A stretch of DNA of 64,000 nucleotides from Rhynchopus sp. YZ270_cl-10 (Eukaryota > Euglenozoa > Diplonemea > Diplonemida > Diplonemidae). Positions 41,388 through 51,646 of the stretch are shown here, piece after piece. Below the pieces are notes generated by a model, which ran no database searches, was not told the DNA's origin, and was given only the letters and a program-made list of their open reading frames with translations. The translations under genes were made by a program, and so were the position numbers. The stretch's first letter is position 1; the number at the start of each line of letters is the position of its first letter. The stretch spans positions 186,001-250,000 of the forward strand of contig OZ037888.1 in assembly GCA_964035575.1 (NCBI GenBank). Reading direction: 5' to 3'.

Positions 41388-42215
41388 TTAACAGAAAGAC
41401 GCATCAGAAGCCCCAGATAAACACGGACCAGCAGACAAACTGCGTCCTGACCCTGTCTGTCTGCAGTAACTCCGACCACGGCATGCGACCCTGCTCTGTG
41501 GGAGAAGACTGTCAAGTGAAGCCTCTGGGGCGGTTTTGATGAGGATCTCAGGCGTGCTTCTGCCTCGAGAAAGGTATTTCATCCGTTGATGCTTCTCTGC
41601 CGCTTTGCTATAGATGTGAGGATGTGGGCACCTATCCCCTAACGGACAGAACCCCGCATAAAACGCAGTACACTTCGTAAAGAACTCCACAGAGGTCTTC
41701 CAATAAGCCCTGCACGCCCTGCACTTCAACGAAATCGAATTTTTCTTCTTCGCCACCCGATCCCATCCGTTGTGCGCGCAGGGTGGGTTCCTCTGGATGT
41801 CCGACGGAGGGTCGACCTTCTTCTTCTTCTTCTTCTTCTTCTTTTTCTTCTTATCAGCATTAGGCAGCACCGCAGCTTGCTCTTCTTCCTCTATGCTGCG
41901 TGTTTCTGTGCTTCGTGTTGCATTGGTCTCCGCAGACTCAGAAACCGCCAAATCAATTAGAGTTCCATCAATCTCCGACAATATAGCTGGAGCGGAAAGC
42001 ACTCTGCGCAAACAGATGGCCCTTTCAGTGGTAGAGATCTCAGTCCGTTCGCACATCATGGTGTCTCTCTGTGGTTCTTCTCTCTGAACAAATTCGGGTT
42101 CAGCCTCTAACACGAGGTCCTGCGGCCGTCGGAATAAATACTGTACTGGAACACCAGCGTCGCTCTCAGAGTCGGAATTCGAATCCGCCCAGACCAATGC
42201 ATGGGGTGGAAGCAT
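41388..42215 (-). CDS. CCCH/Cys-rich zinc-finger protein of euglenozoan type
   Basis: 275-residue protein with an N-terminal acidic, Ser-rich half, a run of 12 lysines (codons AAG, TTC repeats on the plus strand), then a compact Cys/His domain. The domain reads CAHNGWDRVAKKK, then LKCRACRAYWK, then KCTAFYAGFCPLGDRCPHPHI. This order, with Asn-Gly-Trp-Asp followed by CxxC and a CCCH finger (C-x8-C-x5-C-x-H spacing approximately), is frequent in kinetoplastid and diplonemid hypothetical RNA-binding proteins. Probable role: RNA binding, post-transcriptional control. ATG follows an AG acceptor (42243-42244) after CCTCTTCTCACAACCT. A DR3 repeat overlaps the stop side, just beyond the CDS. Complete without introns. 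Confidence 0.8.
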   Translation of the reverse strand: MLPPHALVWADSNSDSESDAGVPVQYLFRRPQDLVLEAEPEFVQREEPQRDTMMCERTEISTTERAICLRRVLSAPAILSEIDGTLIDLAVSESAETNATRSTETRSIEEEEQAAVLPNADKKKKKKKKKKKKVDPPSDIQRNPPCAHNGWDRVAKKKNSISLKCRACRAYWKTSVEFFTKCTAFYAGFCPLGDRCPHPHIYSKAAEKHQRMKYLSRGRSTPEILIKTAPEASLDSLLPQSRVACRGRSYCRQTGSGRSLSAGPCLSGASDASFC

Positions 42216-42445
42216 TTTTTTTAGGGAGAAATAAATCTGTTGCTAGGTTGTGAGAAGAGGAGGGGTGGAAAATATACAAAAAAAAAAGAGAGACCCAAAT
42301 CTTGTCAAACTGGTAGACAAAAAAATGCACAAAGACGAAGCGAGATAGGTGAGAAGGAAAGAATGTGATGTAAAAATAGAAGGAGGCTACGTCAAATCTC
42401 AGTTAATACCAGTTAATACCAGTAAATATCAGTTTTTTTTCCAAG

Positions 42446-42734
42446 CTTGGAAAAGTAGATGTCGAGAAAAAAATTTTCAAAAAAAAAAAAAAAAATTTTT
42501 TTTTTTCGACAACTACTTTTTCAAGCCTGGAAAAAAAAAATTTTTTTTTGGGCCTGACCTTGGGACCTTGTGCACCGAAAAATGCAAAAAACGGCAAAAT
42601 TTTGATGTTTTGAGCATCTGTGGGTGAATCATATGCACTGCTACAGTGGCCTATTATTGGGTGTTTTCCTTAGCAAATTCCTTCACAAAACTCATTTTTG
42701 ATTTTGGCAAAGGCAAATTTCAGGCCAAAAAAAA
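42446..42734 (+). repeat. 289-bp direct repeat, left copy
   Basis: Nearly identical to 44,293-44,581 (same length; one A/T difference noticed). Begins with a foldback (CTTGGAAAAGTAG ... CTACTTTTTCAAGCCTGG) around A/T runs, then unique sequence ending AGGCCAAAAAAAA. Confidence 0.85.
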
Positions 42735-42822
42735 GAATGCCCTTCCTCAGTCCGGAAGTATCGCCTCAACCGGTCACCTGCCGTAAAAGAGAGAGAGGTT
42801 ACAGAAAAAGCATGAAAAAAAC

Positions 42823-43909
42823 CAGGCCTTTTGCTAACTTTGGGATTTTCCCCCTGAATGGCATGATGGTCAAAAAAAAATAATTTCCTGGAAAAAAAAG
42901 TACATTCCGAGCTTTCCCGCCTGGTGAAAGCGGTCGTCGCGCGCTTCGCGCGCGCCTCCCTGCCAGCCACAGGGTGGAGAGGCGAAGGGTCAGCTTTGCG
43001 AGATATAAACAAAAAACGGAATATAATCCTTTATTAACGGTCCTTGGTCTTGCGCCTTACGTACACTAACCGTACAAAATCAATACGTCTTCCAGAAGCA
43101 GGGGCTGTTGCAACGGTTGGGTTCCTTTGAAATAAGAATGGTCAATTTTTTGCAGCTTGGGTCAAGTTTCATTTCTGGCTGCAAAATGCAAGGGAATCCC
43201 CTTAGACATTGTAAAATGGCACCGTAGGCAGGAAGAAAATAGCGTACAGCGAGCGCAGCGAGCAGAAAAATTGTAAGGTGTCATCGTGCCATCGTGCCAT
43301 CGTGCCATCGTGCCATCGTGCCATCGTGCCATCATGCCATCATGCCATCATGCCATCATGCCATCATGCCATCATGCCATCATGCCATCATGCCATCATG
43401 CCATCATGCCATCATGCCATCATGCCATCATGCCATCATGCCATCATGCCATCATGCCATCATGCCATCATGCCATCATGCCATCATGCCATCATGCCAT
43501 CATGCCATCATGCCATCATGCCATCATGCCATCATGCCATCATGCCATCATGCCATCATGCCATCATGCCATCATGCCATCATGCCATCATGCCATCATG
43601 CCATCATGCCATCATGCCATCATGCCATCATGCCATCATGCCATCATGCCATCATGCCATCATGCCATCATGCCATCATGCCATCATGCCATCATGCCAT
43701 CATGCCATCATGCCATCATGCCATCATGCCATCATGCCATCATGCCATCATGCCATCTGGGGGGGAAATCCCCAGGTGATGGATAGCGAAAGCCCTGCCC
43801 CACCACCCCCCGTGGCATGATGGTGGCATGATGGAAAAAAAAATAAAAAACGCCCAAAAACGTGGCACGATGGCATGATGGCATGATGGCATGGTTAGCA
43901 AAAGGCCTG
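42823..43909. mobile_element. CAGG-end element with 9-bp TSD (carries the octamer satellite)
   Basis: 1087 bp. Ends CAGGCCTTTTGCTAAC exactly inverted; 9-bp duplication GAAAAAAAC at 42814-42822 and 43910-43918. Contains CATTCCGAGCTTTC, also present in the element at 51.6 kb, a CGCGCGCTTCGCGCGCG hairpin, and the 59-unit satellite. No transposase visible. Confidence 0.8.
43282..43753 (+). repeat. Octamer satellite, 59 units
   Basis: Six CATCGTGC units then 53 CATCATGC units without interruption. Eight is not a multiple of three, so every frame is open and reads MPSCHHAI; these are not genes. Single inverted units stand on both sides inside the host element (about 42,860 and 43,815-43,890). Confidence 0.97.
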
Positions 43910-44292
43910 GAAAAAAACAAAAAAAAAAAAAAAAAAAAAAGTCACCCCTGGTAGTAGGTCCTTGGGTGTCCAAACATGCCAAAAACACAAAAAAATTGAT
44001 GTTTTGGCCTTCTGTGGGCACCTAAAACGCACTTCTCTGCCCAAAAAACGAATCATTCACATTTCAGAGGTCCTGCATGAAAATGCCCATTTGAGCCCAA
44101 ATTTTCGGTTTTTTTTCAACATTTCTTCAACACAGGCCCCGCCAGGTGGTCCGAGGGTCCAAAAAAAAAATTCTTTTTTTTTCGACCAAAAATTTTTTTT
44201 CGACATCTACTTTTTCAAGCCTGGAAAAAGAACTGGTATTTTCCTACATTGGTTTTTACTCTATGACGTACCCCTACCGGTATTTTCCCAGG

Positions 44293-44581
44293 CTTGGAAA
44301 AGTAGATGTCGAGAAAAAAATTTTCAAAAAAAAAAAAAAAAATTTTTTTTTTTCGACAACTACTTTTTCAAGCCTGGAAAAAAAAAAATTTTTTTTGGGC
44401 CTGACCTTGGGACCTTGTGCACCGAAAAATGCAAAAAACGGCAAAATTTTGATGTTTTGAGCATCTGTGGGTGAATCATATGCACTGCTACAGTGGCCTA
44501 TTATTGGGTGTTTTCCTTAGCAAATTCCTTCACAAAACTCATTTTTGATTTTGGCAAAGGCAAATTTCAGGCCAAAAAAAA
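44293..44581 (+). repeat. 289-bp direct repeat, right copy
   Basis: Partner of the left copy. A third, inverted piece of the foldback lies at about 44,190-44,230. The pair encloses the CAGG element. Origin (tandem duplication, MITE pair or terminal repeats of a lost element) is not settled. Confidence 0.85.
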
Positions 44582-44700
44582 TCGCCGGGGGGCTTCGCCC
44601 CCCGAATCCCCCAAACCCCCCACTGGGGGGCGTAAAGCATACGCCCCCCAGACCCCCCTATGCAATTGGGGGCCTGCGGCGCAGTTCGGAACTCTAGTGC
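44582..44700. repeat. GC-rich foldback cluster
   Basis: GGGGGGCTTCGCCCCCC at the start, then ACTGGGGGGCGTAAAGCATACGCCCCCCAG-type inverted pairs. Such CTTCG-capped hairpins mark several transposons in this window. Confidence 0.5.
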
Positions 44701-44974
44701 ATACCTTACCGGAACTCCAAATGGAGGTGTTTTTGTGTTTGCAGCGTTACTACTTGCTATCATGCGCCATCTGACAGCTGCATACAAGAGAACACTATGG
44801 TGTCCAGCATCGGGAGTGCGTACAACTCGGCGCTGGATTTTATCGACGTGACGTGCAACTGGGAAGACGTCTCGCATATTCAGTACAAGTGTGAACGGTG
44901 CGAAAGCACTAACCAGTTTGCCACGAGGCGGCAGCGCTACCTTGCTCCTCTCCCCGGTGTTCTGTTTTTTATTT

Positions 44975-45021
44975 TGAAAACTGGGTTGTCTTAGTGTGGA
45001 CACCCGAGGATGAACTCCACT
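44975..45021 (+). repeat. DR3 copy
   Basis: GAAAACTGGGTTGTCTTAGT, GGACACCCGAGGATGAAC, CCACT. Confidence 0.8.
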
Positions 45022-45249
45022 TTTCAAAACGCTGTTAAGTAACCGCTGATGAACACGCTGATGATATCTCCTGTGTGGGAGATGTCGCACTGATGACGCT
45101 AAGGTTGCTCCCCACCGGTCCATCATCACATGGGGGCGAAGCAGACGTTGTGGGTGGGCGGTTCTACTCCGCTTTATTCTCGTTTCATGCTCGGGGGAAG
45201 TTGAGCGTTTTCTTCTTGATTGACGCCCTTTTGGGGCGGTGGGGCCAGG

Positions 45250-46830
45250 CTCAGGGCGGTTTGTCGGGCACTGTATCAGGCAGTGCAGGCGGCTCAGGTT
45301 CTGGTAGAACGGGAGGGGACACGATGGTGATGCGCTGCCTTGGCGTTCCCCGTCGCACAAGGCTTGTAGGGGTGGCAGGGGTGGCGGTATTGTTACGCAG
45401 GCGTCGTCGGGGCGAGGTCCACTGAGCGGCACGCGCAGTGATGGTGGTGTCGTAGGCGGGGAGGGGGCAGGTGCCCCAGTCACGGTCGGACAGGGAACTG
45501 ATGGACCTCGTCAGGTACTTCAGGATAGTGGCAATGCTGCCGGCGCAGAGTTTGGCACGTGGAGTGTGCCCACCAGACCGGAGGTGCACCGATAGGCCGT
45601 AGGCAGTGCACCATCGTCACTTTCTCTCCGGGAACGGGGCAGTCCAGCTTGTTCTCGGTGCAGTGCTTCCGGAACCATCGAAGCCAGAGGGACATCACCT
45701 TCCCCCGCTCACGCACAGAAAGGGCATGGGCGACCTGTTTGCACTGTCGCAGCGAGATGCCTGAGTATACCCCAAAGCTAATACCCAGCTCAATGTTGCT
45801 GATGCAACTGTTGCTGTCCTCAACGAATTCCAGAGACCTCAGCCACGCAAGAAAAGCAGTGTGTCGCTCAGGGCCGTATTTCCACGACGAAGGCGCCCTC
45901 AAGGGGAGCCGGCTCCAGTCAAAGTCCACGGAAAGTGACGGGGTGTCCGCAGCCTTGTCCCAGGGCAGGCGGGCTTTGGTACCCAGGCATTGTGTAGGGT
46001 AATTGTGTTTGCATACAGCCAAACCAAGACAACGTGGTCACCTTTAGTCCGTATTTGGATCGTAGTGACCAATGTCATGCGCTTAGGTGCCCATCAATGG
46101 GTCGGGGAGTGATCAAAGTTAAGGGAAATTATTCTGGCGTAAATGATGGAGCAGATCTGCCGTCACTGCCTCACCCGGTCCCTCCCTTTGAAAAAAAAAC
46201 ACCTCGTATGACTTTCAGAGATGGCAATGCCCAATTCCTACCCTTGGTCTTGCAGCTCAGTCTACAATAGCCCTGCACTAGACACGGTCGTAGACTCGAC
46301 TAAAGCACTGCCCCCGCATGTGCCTCGTCTTCTTTATCTTCTTATGATGAAAATACTTCTTCAGAGTCCACATTTGCATGCGGGCACCTAATACACCACA
46401 CGTCGCCTTTTCTCGGTTTCCTAGACCCAGTCTCCCATCACCAATGAGGACACCTTCGGCAGGCCCACTAGTGGATGGGGCGCTTTGCCTTTACTGTCAT
46501 TCCACCGCGTCTACAAGGGTTTTTGAGCGGACTTGGCGTAGAACCGCCCATACAGTGTCCCCGACACTTCCCGCCCTCTCAATGCGTCCCAACGGTGTTG
46601 AACCCTCAGGTCCCCTGGCTTAGCCACTAAGAGAAAACCTGCAGCGTCCGCAGACGCATACACGTCTGCGGCCATCACTGGCTTAGAGGGGCTCAGGGCC
46701 GTGTGACGCACTGATTTCGACACGTTGCCGAAGAAGCGCGATCGCGCTTTGTGTGGTTTTGTGTATCCCTTGTGAACCTGGAATCGATAGCAGACAGGAA
46801 AAAGAGGATGGGCAGGCAGCACCTGCCCGA
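45250..46830 (-). mobile_element. Retroelement fossil, class uncertain (LINE-like)
   Basis: Broken minus-strand remnant. Parts recognised by style only: an RNase H-like stretch (MAADVYASADAAGFLLVAKP) near 46.6 kb and a region downstream with CISNIELGISFGVYSGI and a Cys/His-bearing tail. Several breaks; no reverse transcriptase core is left in the window. Age: well decayed. Confidence 0.4.
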
Positions 46831-46930
46831 CCTGTGTTAATGTGAATCAGTGATTGCCTGACAGATGTCTGGGTAACCGTGTATTCTGTGTGGGTATCCA
46901 TGTCCGGAGTATACACGACGGTGAAGTAAA

Positions 46931-47180
46931 ATGACATGACATGACATGACATGACATGACATGACATGACATGACATGACATGACATGACATGACATGAC
47001 ATGACATGACATGACATGACATGACATGACATGACATGACATGACATGACATGACATGACATGACATGACATGACATGACATGACATGACATGACATGAC
47101 ATGACATGACATGACATGACATGACATGACATGACATGACATGACATGACATGACATGACATGACATGACATGACATGAC
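46931..47180 (+). repeat. Pentamer satellite (ATGAC)50
   Basis: Fifty uninterrupted ATGAC units. The open frames reading MSCHV are satellite, not protein. Flanking bases to 47,320 stay rich in ACATG and CATGACA, including a TTTACATGTAAAG palindrome. Confidence 0.97.
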
Positions 47181-47968
47181 ATGCGCTTTTACATGTGCTT
47201 TCCATGTAACTTTTTTTACATGTACTTTACATGTAAAGTGACATGACATGACAAGGTGCATGACCAGTTACATGACAAGACTAACAGGCCTTGTCATTAT
47301 TTAGTCTTGTCATGCAACTAATCATACCCCCTTGTGTCATTGCTCACACTCGGTTGTGGTGCAACGGACCGGGGTACCCTAAATAGGGTCCGCGCGGGGT
47401 ACTCAGTCCAATCCGGACTGAGCGCTCACCCCGAGTCCGCCGGGCTGACTCGGGGTCCGGCCAAAAGGGTCCGGCCACTCCATCGTGTGGTTTGTGTCAG
47501 ATTGGTAGCCTTGAACAGGGAAATAGCTAATGGAATTGGAACCTCTGTCGCGGTGTCGCAACGACTGCTCTGCAAGTCGCCACCAGATCCACTTTTATGA
47601 AAATAAGTGTAGGGGAGGACCTCTCACAACTTCTGAGCAAAGTCGGTTTTTGACACAAAATCGGGGTGCGTGGGCGGATAATTTGCTCCAAATATGACCG
47701 TCGAAAATTGGGATTTTTCTGAAATTTGCATTGTACCCAGCAAAAATCCTCGTTTTTTTGAAGAATTTTACAAAAAATATGCTATACCCCCTATGACTGG
47801 ACCCAACTCCCCTCACTATTTTTTGCCTAAAAAAGCCCCAAAAATTCTGCAGGTTTTTTCAGGTTTTGCGATTTTTACGAGATTTAGCGTAGCCTCCGAA
47901 GGAACCATTTGGTTAGCTGTTCCTGACCCTCACATAGCCACCTTTGGGGAGAAGGAAAAAGTTAGATT

Positions 47969-48010
47969 CATATACTTTCAGTTCACAAAATTGAAAGTAT
48001 TTGAGAGGGT
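47969..48010 (+). repeat. DR8-like copy
   Basis: TTCATATACTTTCAGTTCAC, AAAATTGAAAGTATTTGAG; ACTTTCA/TGAAAGT stem. Confidence 0.5.
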
Positions 48011-48084
48011 CAACACATAAAAGAAAGGCAGAAGTTGATGACTATCTTGTGCACTCACATTAAAATGTTTTTTTTAAAAAGGTT

Positions 48085-48148
48085 GGTTGTTGATGCTGGC
48101 ACCCTCTTACTGATCCACGTATGATGCCGGCCATCCGGATGAAAGCAG
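48085..48148 (+). repeat. DR6 copy
   Basis: GTTGTTGATGCTGGCACCCT, GATGCCGGCCATCCGGATGA. Confidence 0.8.
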
Positions 48149-48245
48149 AAAAGGGAAAAAAAATTACATTCGCAATACATAGTGTCCCTGCGACTCTGTA
48201 GATGCAGAGTACATCAGCTGTCACATGAAGACAAAAAAAGAAGAG

Positions 48246-48283
48246 GTTGAAATACAAAAAGCCCTCTCGTGAACAGTGTACCT
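48246..48283 (+). repeat. DR2 copy
   Basis: GTTGAAATACAAAAAGCCCT, CTCGTGAACAGTGTACCT. Confidence 0.85.
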
Positions 48284-48624
48284 CACACTCAAAAGAAGAT
48301 TTCCTCATTAAGCGATCCTCTCGCTTCTAATAGGGGGAAAAAAAGAATTTTTTTCTTCGTTCAATCAATTACAAATAAATGCGCAATGAGAAAAAAGACC
48401 TAAATTATTGTAACACACAAAAGAAAATGAGCAATGTCGGTCTCAAAAAATAAGGCATCTTTCCATTTTCGTTGCTGGGAATATTTTATTTTTTTCTAAT
48501 TTATTTTTCATTTCTTTGGAACAAATATGGCACCTACAGAGCTTGTGTCAGTTGTCTCCACCCCACTACACATTTCAAAAGCCTTTCAGCACTGCTTCCT
48601 GCCAAAGGCCATATCACGGGAGAT

Positions 48625-48731
48625 TCATTTAAGAACCCCAAACGTTGTCTTGACAATCGTCACCCCCTCCTGTAGAGGCTGCTTCTTAGCTGCGCAACAC
48701 AGTTTGTTGATTTCCGACTCGATTTTTTGCA
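48625..48731 (-). CDS. Possible 3' exon of the membrane-protein gene
   Basis: About 35 codons with protein-like reading (KIESEINKLCCAAKKQ, helical and Lys/Glu-rich), in phase with a GTGACC donor candidate in the gene at 49,017-49,433. The acceptor AATTTGAG is poor in pyrimidines and abuts a MITE copy. Confidence 0.3.
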
Positions 48732-48745
48732 CTCAAATTACCATG

Positions 48746-48813
48746 TATGTGTGGCTGACGACCCCAAAATAGCAGAAAGTAGCACAAACATAGCGCCCCC
48801 TTTCAGCCACACC
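48746..48813. mobile_element. Tiny MITE, TGGTGTGGC family
   Basis: GTGTGGCTGACGACCCCAAA at the left, TTTCAGCCACACCA at the right; middle made of AATAGCAGAAA units. Confidence 0.6.
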
Positions 48814-49016
48814 AATGTATACACCACTATCGCAGAGATATGAGAGCATCAAAAGGCACCAAAAAAATGCTGAACCGGACAACACAAAGAAGTCTCCATG
48901 AATCCCCAACCTCCAAGACGGCACACCTTTTTTTCATCTCTCCGAGATTCAATAAAACTCTGGTTCACCGTTGTGTTGTTTTCATCGGCGACTCCTTGAA
49001 GGTTTTTTTAAAAGCG

Positions 49017-49433
49017 TTATTGGTCACCAAAGGTGAAGCCTTGCAGGCTGAGAAGAGGCGATATAGGGGGTCGTTTGAGCGACTGTGGAGAGCGGAGCAC
49101 TGCATCGTCATCAGACCCTGGTCCTGCCCCTGTTGCCGTTGCTGTCTGCGCGTGGTCGAACTGCAGTGGGTGGTACTGCCCGTGGAACTGCGACTGCACA
49201 ATAGCTTCTGACATGGTACGCTCGCGTCTTAGGTTCATCCACCCAACAATCGCCACCAACACAAACCCAAGCCCCACCACCCCCCCCACCGTCAGCGCCT
49301 GCGCCCACAGCGGGAACTCTGCGCTCTGCACCTCGCTCACCCGTATCACCCTCCCCTCCTCTTCCCAGTCCTCCAAATACTGCTTCCCACGCCATGGGAC
49401 TATCACCAAGGAAGATTCATTTAAGAAGTCCAT
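49017..49433 (-). CDS. Single-pass membrane protein, unrecognised
   Basis: Frame of 138 codons starting MDFLNESSLVIV. Residues about 44-66 (ALTVGGVVGLGFVLVAIVGW) form one membrane helix followed by a basic stop-transfer run (NLRRER), so the N-terminus is probably lumenal or outside. The tail is Gln/Ser/Pro-rich. A long polypyrimidine tract of CCA repeats ending CTTCCCCAG (AG at 49473-49474) gives a clear trans-splice acceptor 38 bp before ATG; a short upstream ATG lies in the leader. The final codons TTCACCTTTG|GTGACC might be a donor to a further exon at 48625-48731 (reads VQKIESEINKLCC...FGVLK*, in phase). That exon is tentative because the donor is not GTATG. Confidence 0.6.
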   Translation of the reverse strand: MDFLNESSLVIVPWRGKQYLEDWEEEGRVIRVSEVQSAEFPLWAQALTVGGVVGLGFVLVAIVGWMNLRRERTMSEAIVQSQFHGQYHPLQFDHAQTATATGAGPGSDDDAVLRSPQSLKRPPISPLLSLQGFTFGDQ

Positions 49434-49471
49434 TTCTTACCTTTTTTCTTTACCGAGTACAAAGCATTGTG

Positions 49472-49512
49472 TCTGGGGAAGGGTGGTGGTGGTGGTGGTG
49501 GTGGTGTTAGTG
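49472..49512 (-). promoter_or_regulatory. Probable trans-splice acceptor in a CCA microsatellite
   Basis: (CCA)n-CCCTTCCCCAG upstream of the membrane-protein gene; the tract is itself a trinucleotide repeat. Confidence 0.5.
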
Positions 49513-49542
49513 GTGTATTTTATTGGAAATGAAGAAAAGTAG

Positions 49543-49683
49543 ATGGTGTGGCTGACGACCCCAAAATAGCAGAAAATAGCAGAAAGTAGCACAGAATAGC
49601 ACCTCCTCCAGCCGCACCAAAAAATCCAGATGCCCAGAATAGCAGAAAATAGCAGAAAATAGCACCCCCTTTCAGCCACACCA
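49543..49683. mobile_element. Two adjacent TGGTGTGGC-family MITEs
   Basis: TGGTGTGGCTGACGACCCC ... CCGCACCA, then a second body of AGCAGAAAATAGC units closing with TTTCAGCCACACCA. Confidence 0.6.
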
Positions 49684-49688
49684 GTAGA

Positions 49689-49770
49689 GTTGAAATACAA
49701 AGCCCTCTCGTGAACAGTGCACCTTGGTACCTGACCGGCTGTACCGGGGGGTGGACACCCCAACCATGCA
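49689..49770 (+). repeat. DR2 copy, long form
   Basis: DR2 body, then TGACCGGCTGTACCGG and GGTGGACACCCCAACCATGC. Confidence 0.85.
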
Positions 49771-50105
49771 GAATCCTGAAGAAAACAGCTCTCAAAAAAA
49801 TTGCTTGAGTGTTTTAAGACCCCCTATCAAGAAAGGCAGTTCTTAGGAAAAAAGATGTCTCGAATAAACACAATCATTCCTGAGGTAAGCTTTTTGGGGA
49901 GGGGGGGATACAAAATGAAAATCAAAGAAAAAACTCCCCCTTCCTTTGTTTCTTCTATCACTGTACTCCACTTCGTTTGAACACTTTTTGGTGGGGATGC
50001 GTCAAAAGGTGAGGGGGGTTTAGAGCAACGAACAAAGCTATTGTAACACAGCGACCGTGCCGTCGCAACACGGCGCAGTGTGGTGGTAACTATCGTTGGC
50101 TTTAA

Positions 50106-51638
50106 CCCTTAGCCAACCAAGGCATTTTTAGGTGTGTTTTTTTGTGTTTTGGGGGTCCAGGCTCTCCAAGAGGCAAAATGTGAAGGGCAACGACTTTTTG
50201 ACCGATTCTGGTCGCAATTGAAAGATTTTGAGCAGAACTTTTGACTATTTATGTTTTGGACTTTTTTTGAAAAAAAAATATTTTATAAAAATCCAAAATG
50301 CTTGGAAAAAAACACCCAAAAATTCGAGAAAATTAGCTCCCGCAGTCCTCTGACGAAATATGTGTGCAAAACCGGAACTCGAAAATGGCGTTATTTGAAA
50401 GATCGAGAGCAAATGACATCAGGGCGTTCGCCCCGGGGCGAAAAAAAATTTTTTTCGTTAAAAAAATCTTTTCCTGAAAAAATGACATTTTATTTCGCCC
50501 CAGGGCTTCGCCCCACCGGGGCGAAACCCTGTATAAATAAATAAATAAAAAAAATTTAAAAAGGAAGAAAAAAAAAAAAGAGAGAGAGAGAGAGATTTCT
50601 CCCCACCACCCTGTCGACCCCCCCGGAGAGGAAGTTTCCCCAGCACTCCCGCTCGCTCCTCAATCCTGCAGTCAGCTGAAGGTGTCCCGTACCCCCTGTT
50701 ATAGAAGGTGTCACTACTCGTGTCAACTCTATCTTCAACCTCGGTGGAGGCAGAGAGACGGTTTAGTTTATTGAAAATAATCAAAATAAGGATGAAGTCT
50801 CATATGACGGATGCCTCTCTCTTGTACATCTGTTTGATTAAACAACACAAAGAGACCCTCAGTGAGGGGGGATTGATGAAATTCTCCATCGTTTTGCTGG
50901 TTTTAGTGCTGGGGAAGGGATAACGTGCAAATCGCAATTTTTTTTTGATCACTCAGTACCAGGGATTCACCCCCACGAACTAGCTTCTCTCCGGCGGAAA
51001 ATTTTTTTTTTGACCTATTTTAAGCACTAGTAAAAATGCAAAATTTTTGGGTTTTTTGGCATTTCGCCACGATTCAGGAAAAACGATGGCGATAGCGAAC
51101 GCCCTGAATGACATCAATAAAAAAAAAATCGGTCAGAAATATGGAGTAGAAGTTGTATGAACAGCTTGAGAGAGGAACAAAAAATAGTGAAAAACAGTGA
51201 AAAGCAGTGAAAACAGTCAAAACCAGTCAAAACCAGTGAAAAACAGTGAAAAGGAGGTGAAAGTCCTGTTGGTGTGAGGGTGGCTGTGTTACGAATGGGA
51301 GGTCGTGCGACCCCGCAATTGCTTTATTTTTGCTCATATGTGACAAATAACATATTTTTGACATTTTTTGGGGCCTTGGTTGGGCCTTGGGCACCAACCC
51401 AAAAACCAGACAATAGCATCAACTTTCAGTGTTCGGGGAGGACAATCCCTGACGCTGCCTACCAAATATGTGGTTGTTTTTTTCTCCCGAAAACATGTTT
51501 TTTGGAACGGTTCGTGACAAATCTTTTCAACAAAAAAAAAATCGATCAAAAAGTCCAAAAAAAAATTTGTTTACTGGTGTTCTTCATAAAATCCCCCCAA
51601 AAAAACAACCCCTGTACGGGTTGCTGGTTGGCTAAGGG
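50106..51638. mobile_element. piggyBac-like non-autonomous element (TTAA target)
   Basis: 1533 bp. Ends CCCTTAGCCAACCA, inverted, each flanked by TTAA (50102-50105, 51639-51642), the piggyBac arrangement. Inside: a GGGGCG-capped hairpin at 50,430-50,525, a DR7 copy near 50,805, and CAGTGAAAA minisatellite at 51,190-51,250. No transposase frame. Confidence 0.75.
50804..50831 (+). repeat. DR7-like hairpin within the piggyBac-like element
   Basis: GACGGATGCCTCTCTCTTGT, ACATCTG. Confidence 0.55.
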
Positions 51639-51646
51639 TTAAAGAG

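Noticed and set aside
43278-43760. CRISPR-like array
   Set aside because: No spacers; perfect tandem repeat in a eukaryotic context.
43278-43820. Long overlapping frames reading MPSCHHAI repeats
   Set aside because: Pure octamer satellite; all three frames are open by arithmetic.
42446-44581. Terminal repeats of a complete LTR element
   Set aside because: No coding sequence, no primer-binding or polypurine site and no outer duplication was found; left as unexplained direct repeats.
44539-45483. 314-codon minus-strand frame
   Set aside because: Runs through a 289-bp repeat, GC foldbacks, a DR3 copy and retroelement debris; a chance fusion of unrelated parts.
46683-47261. Minus-strand frames reading MSCHV repeats
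   Set aside because: Pentamer satellite; no flanking domain or codon signal.
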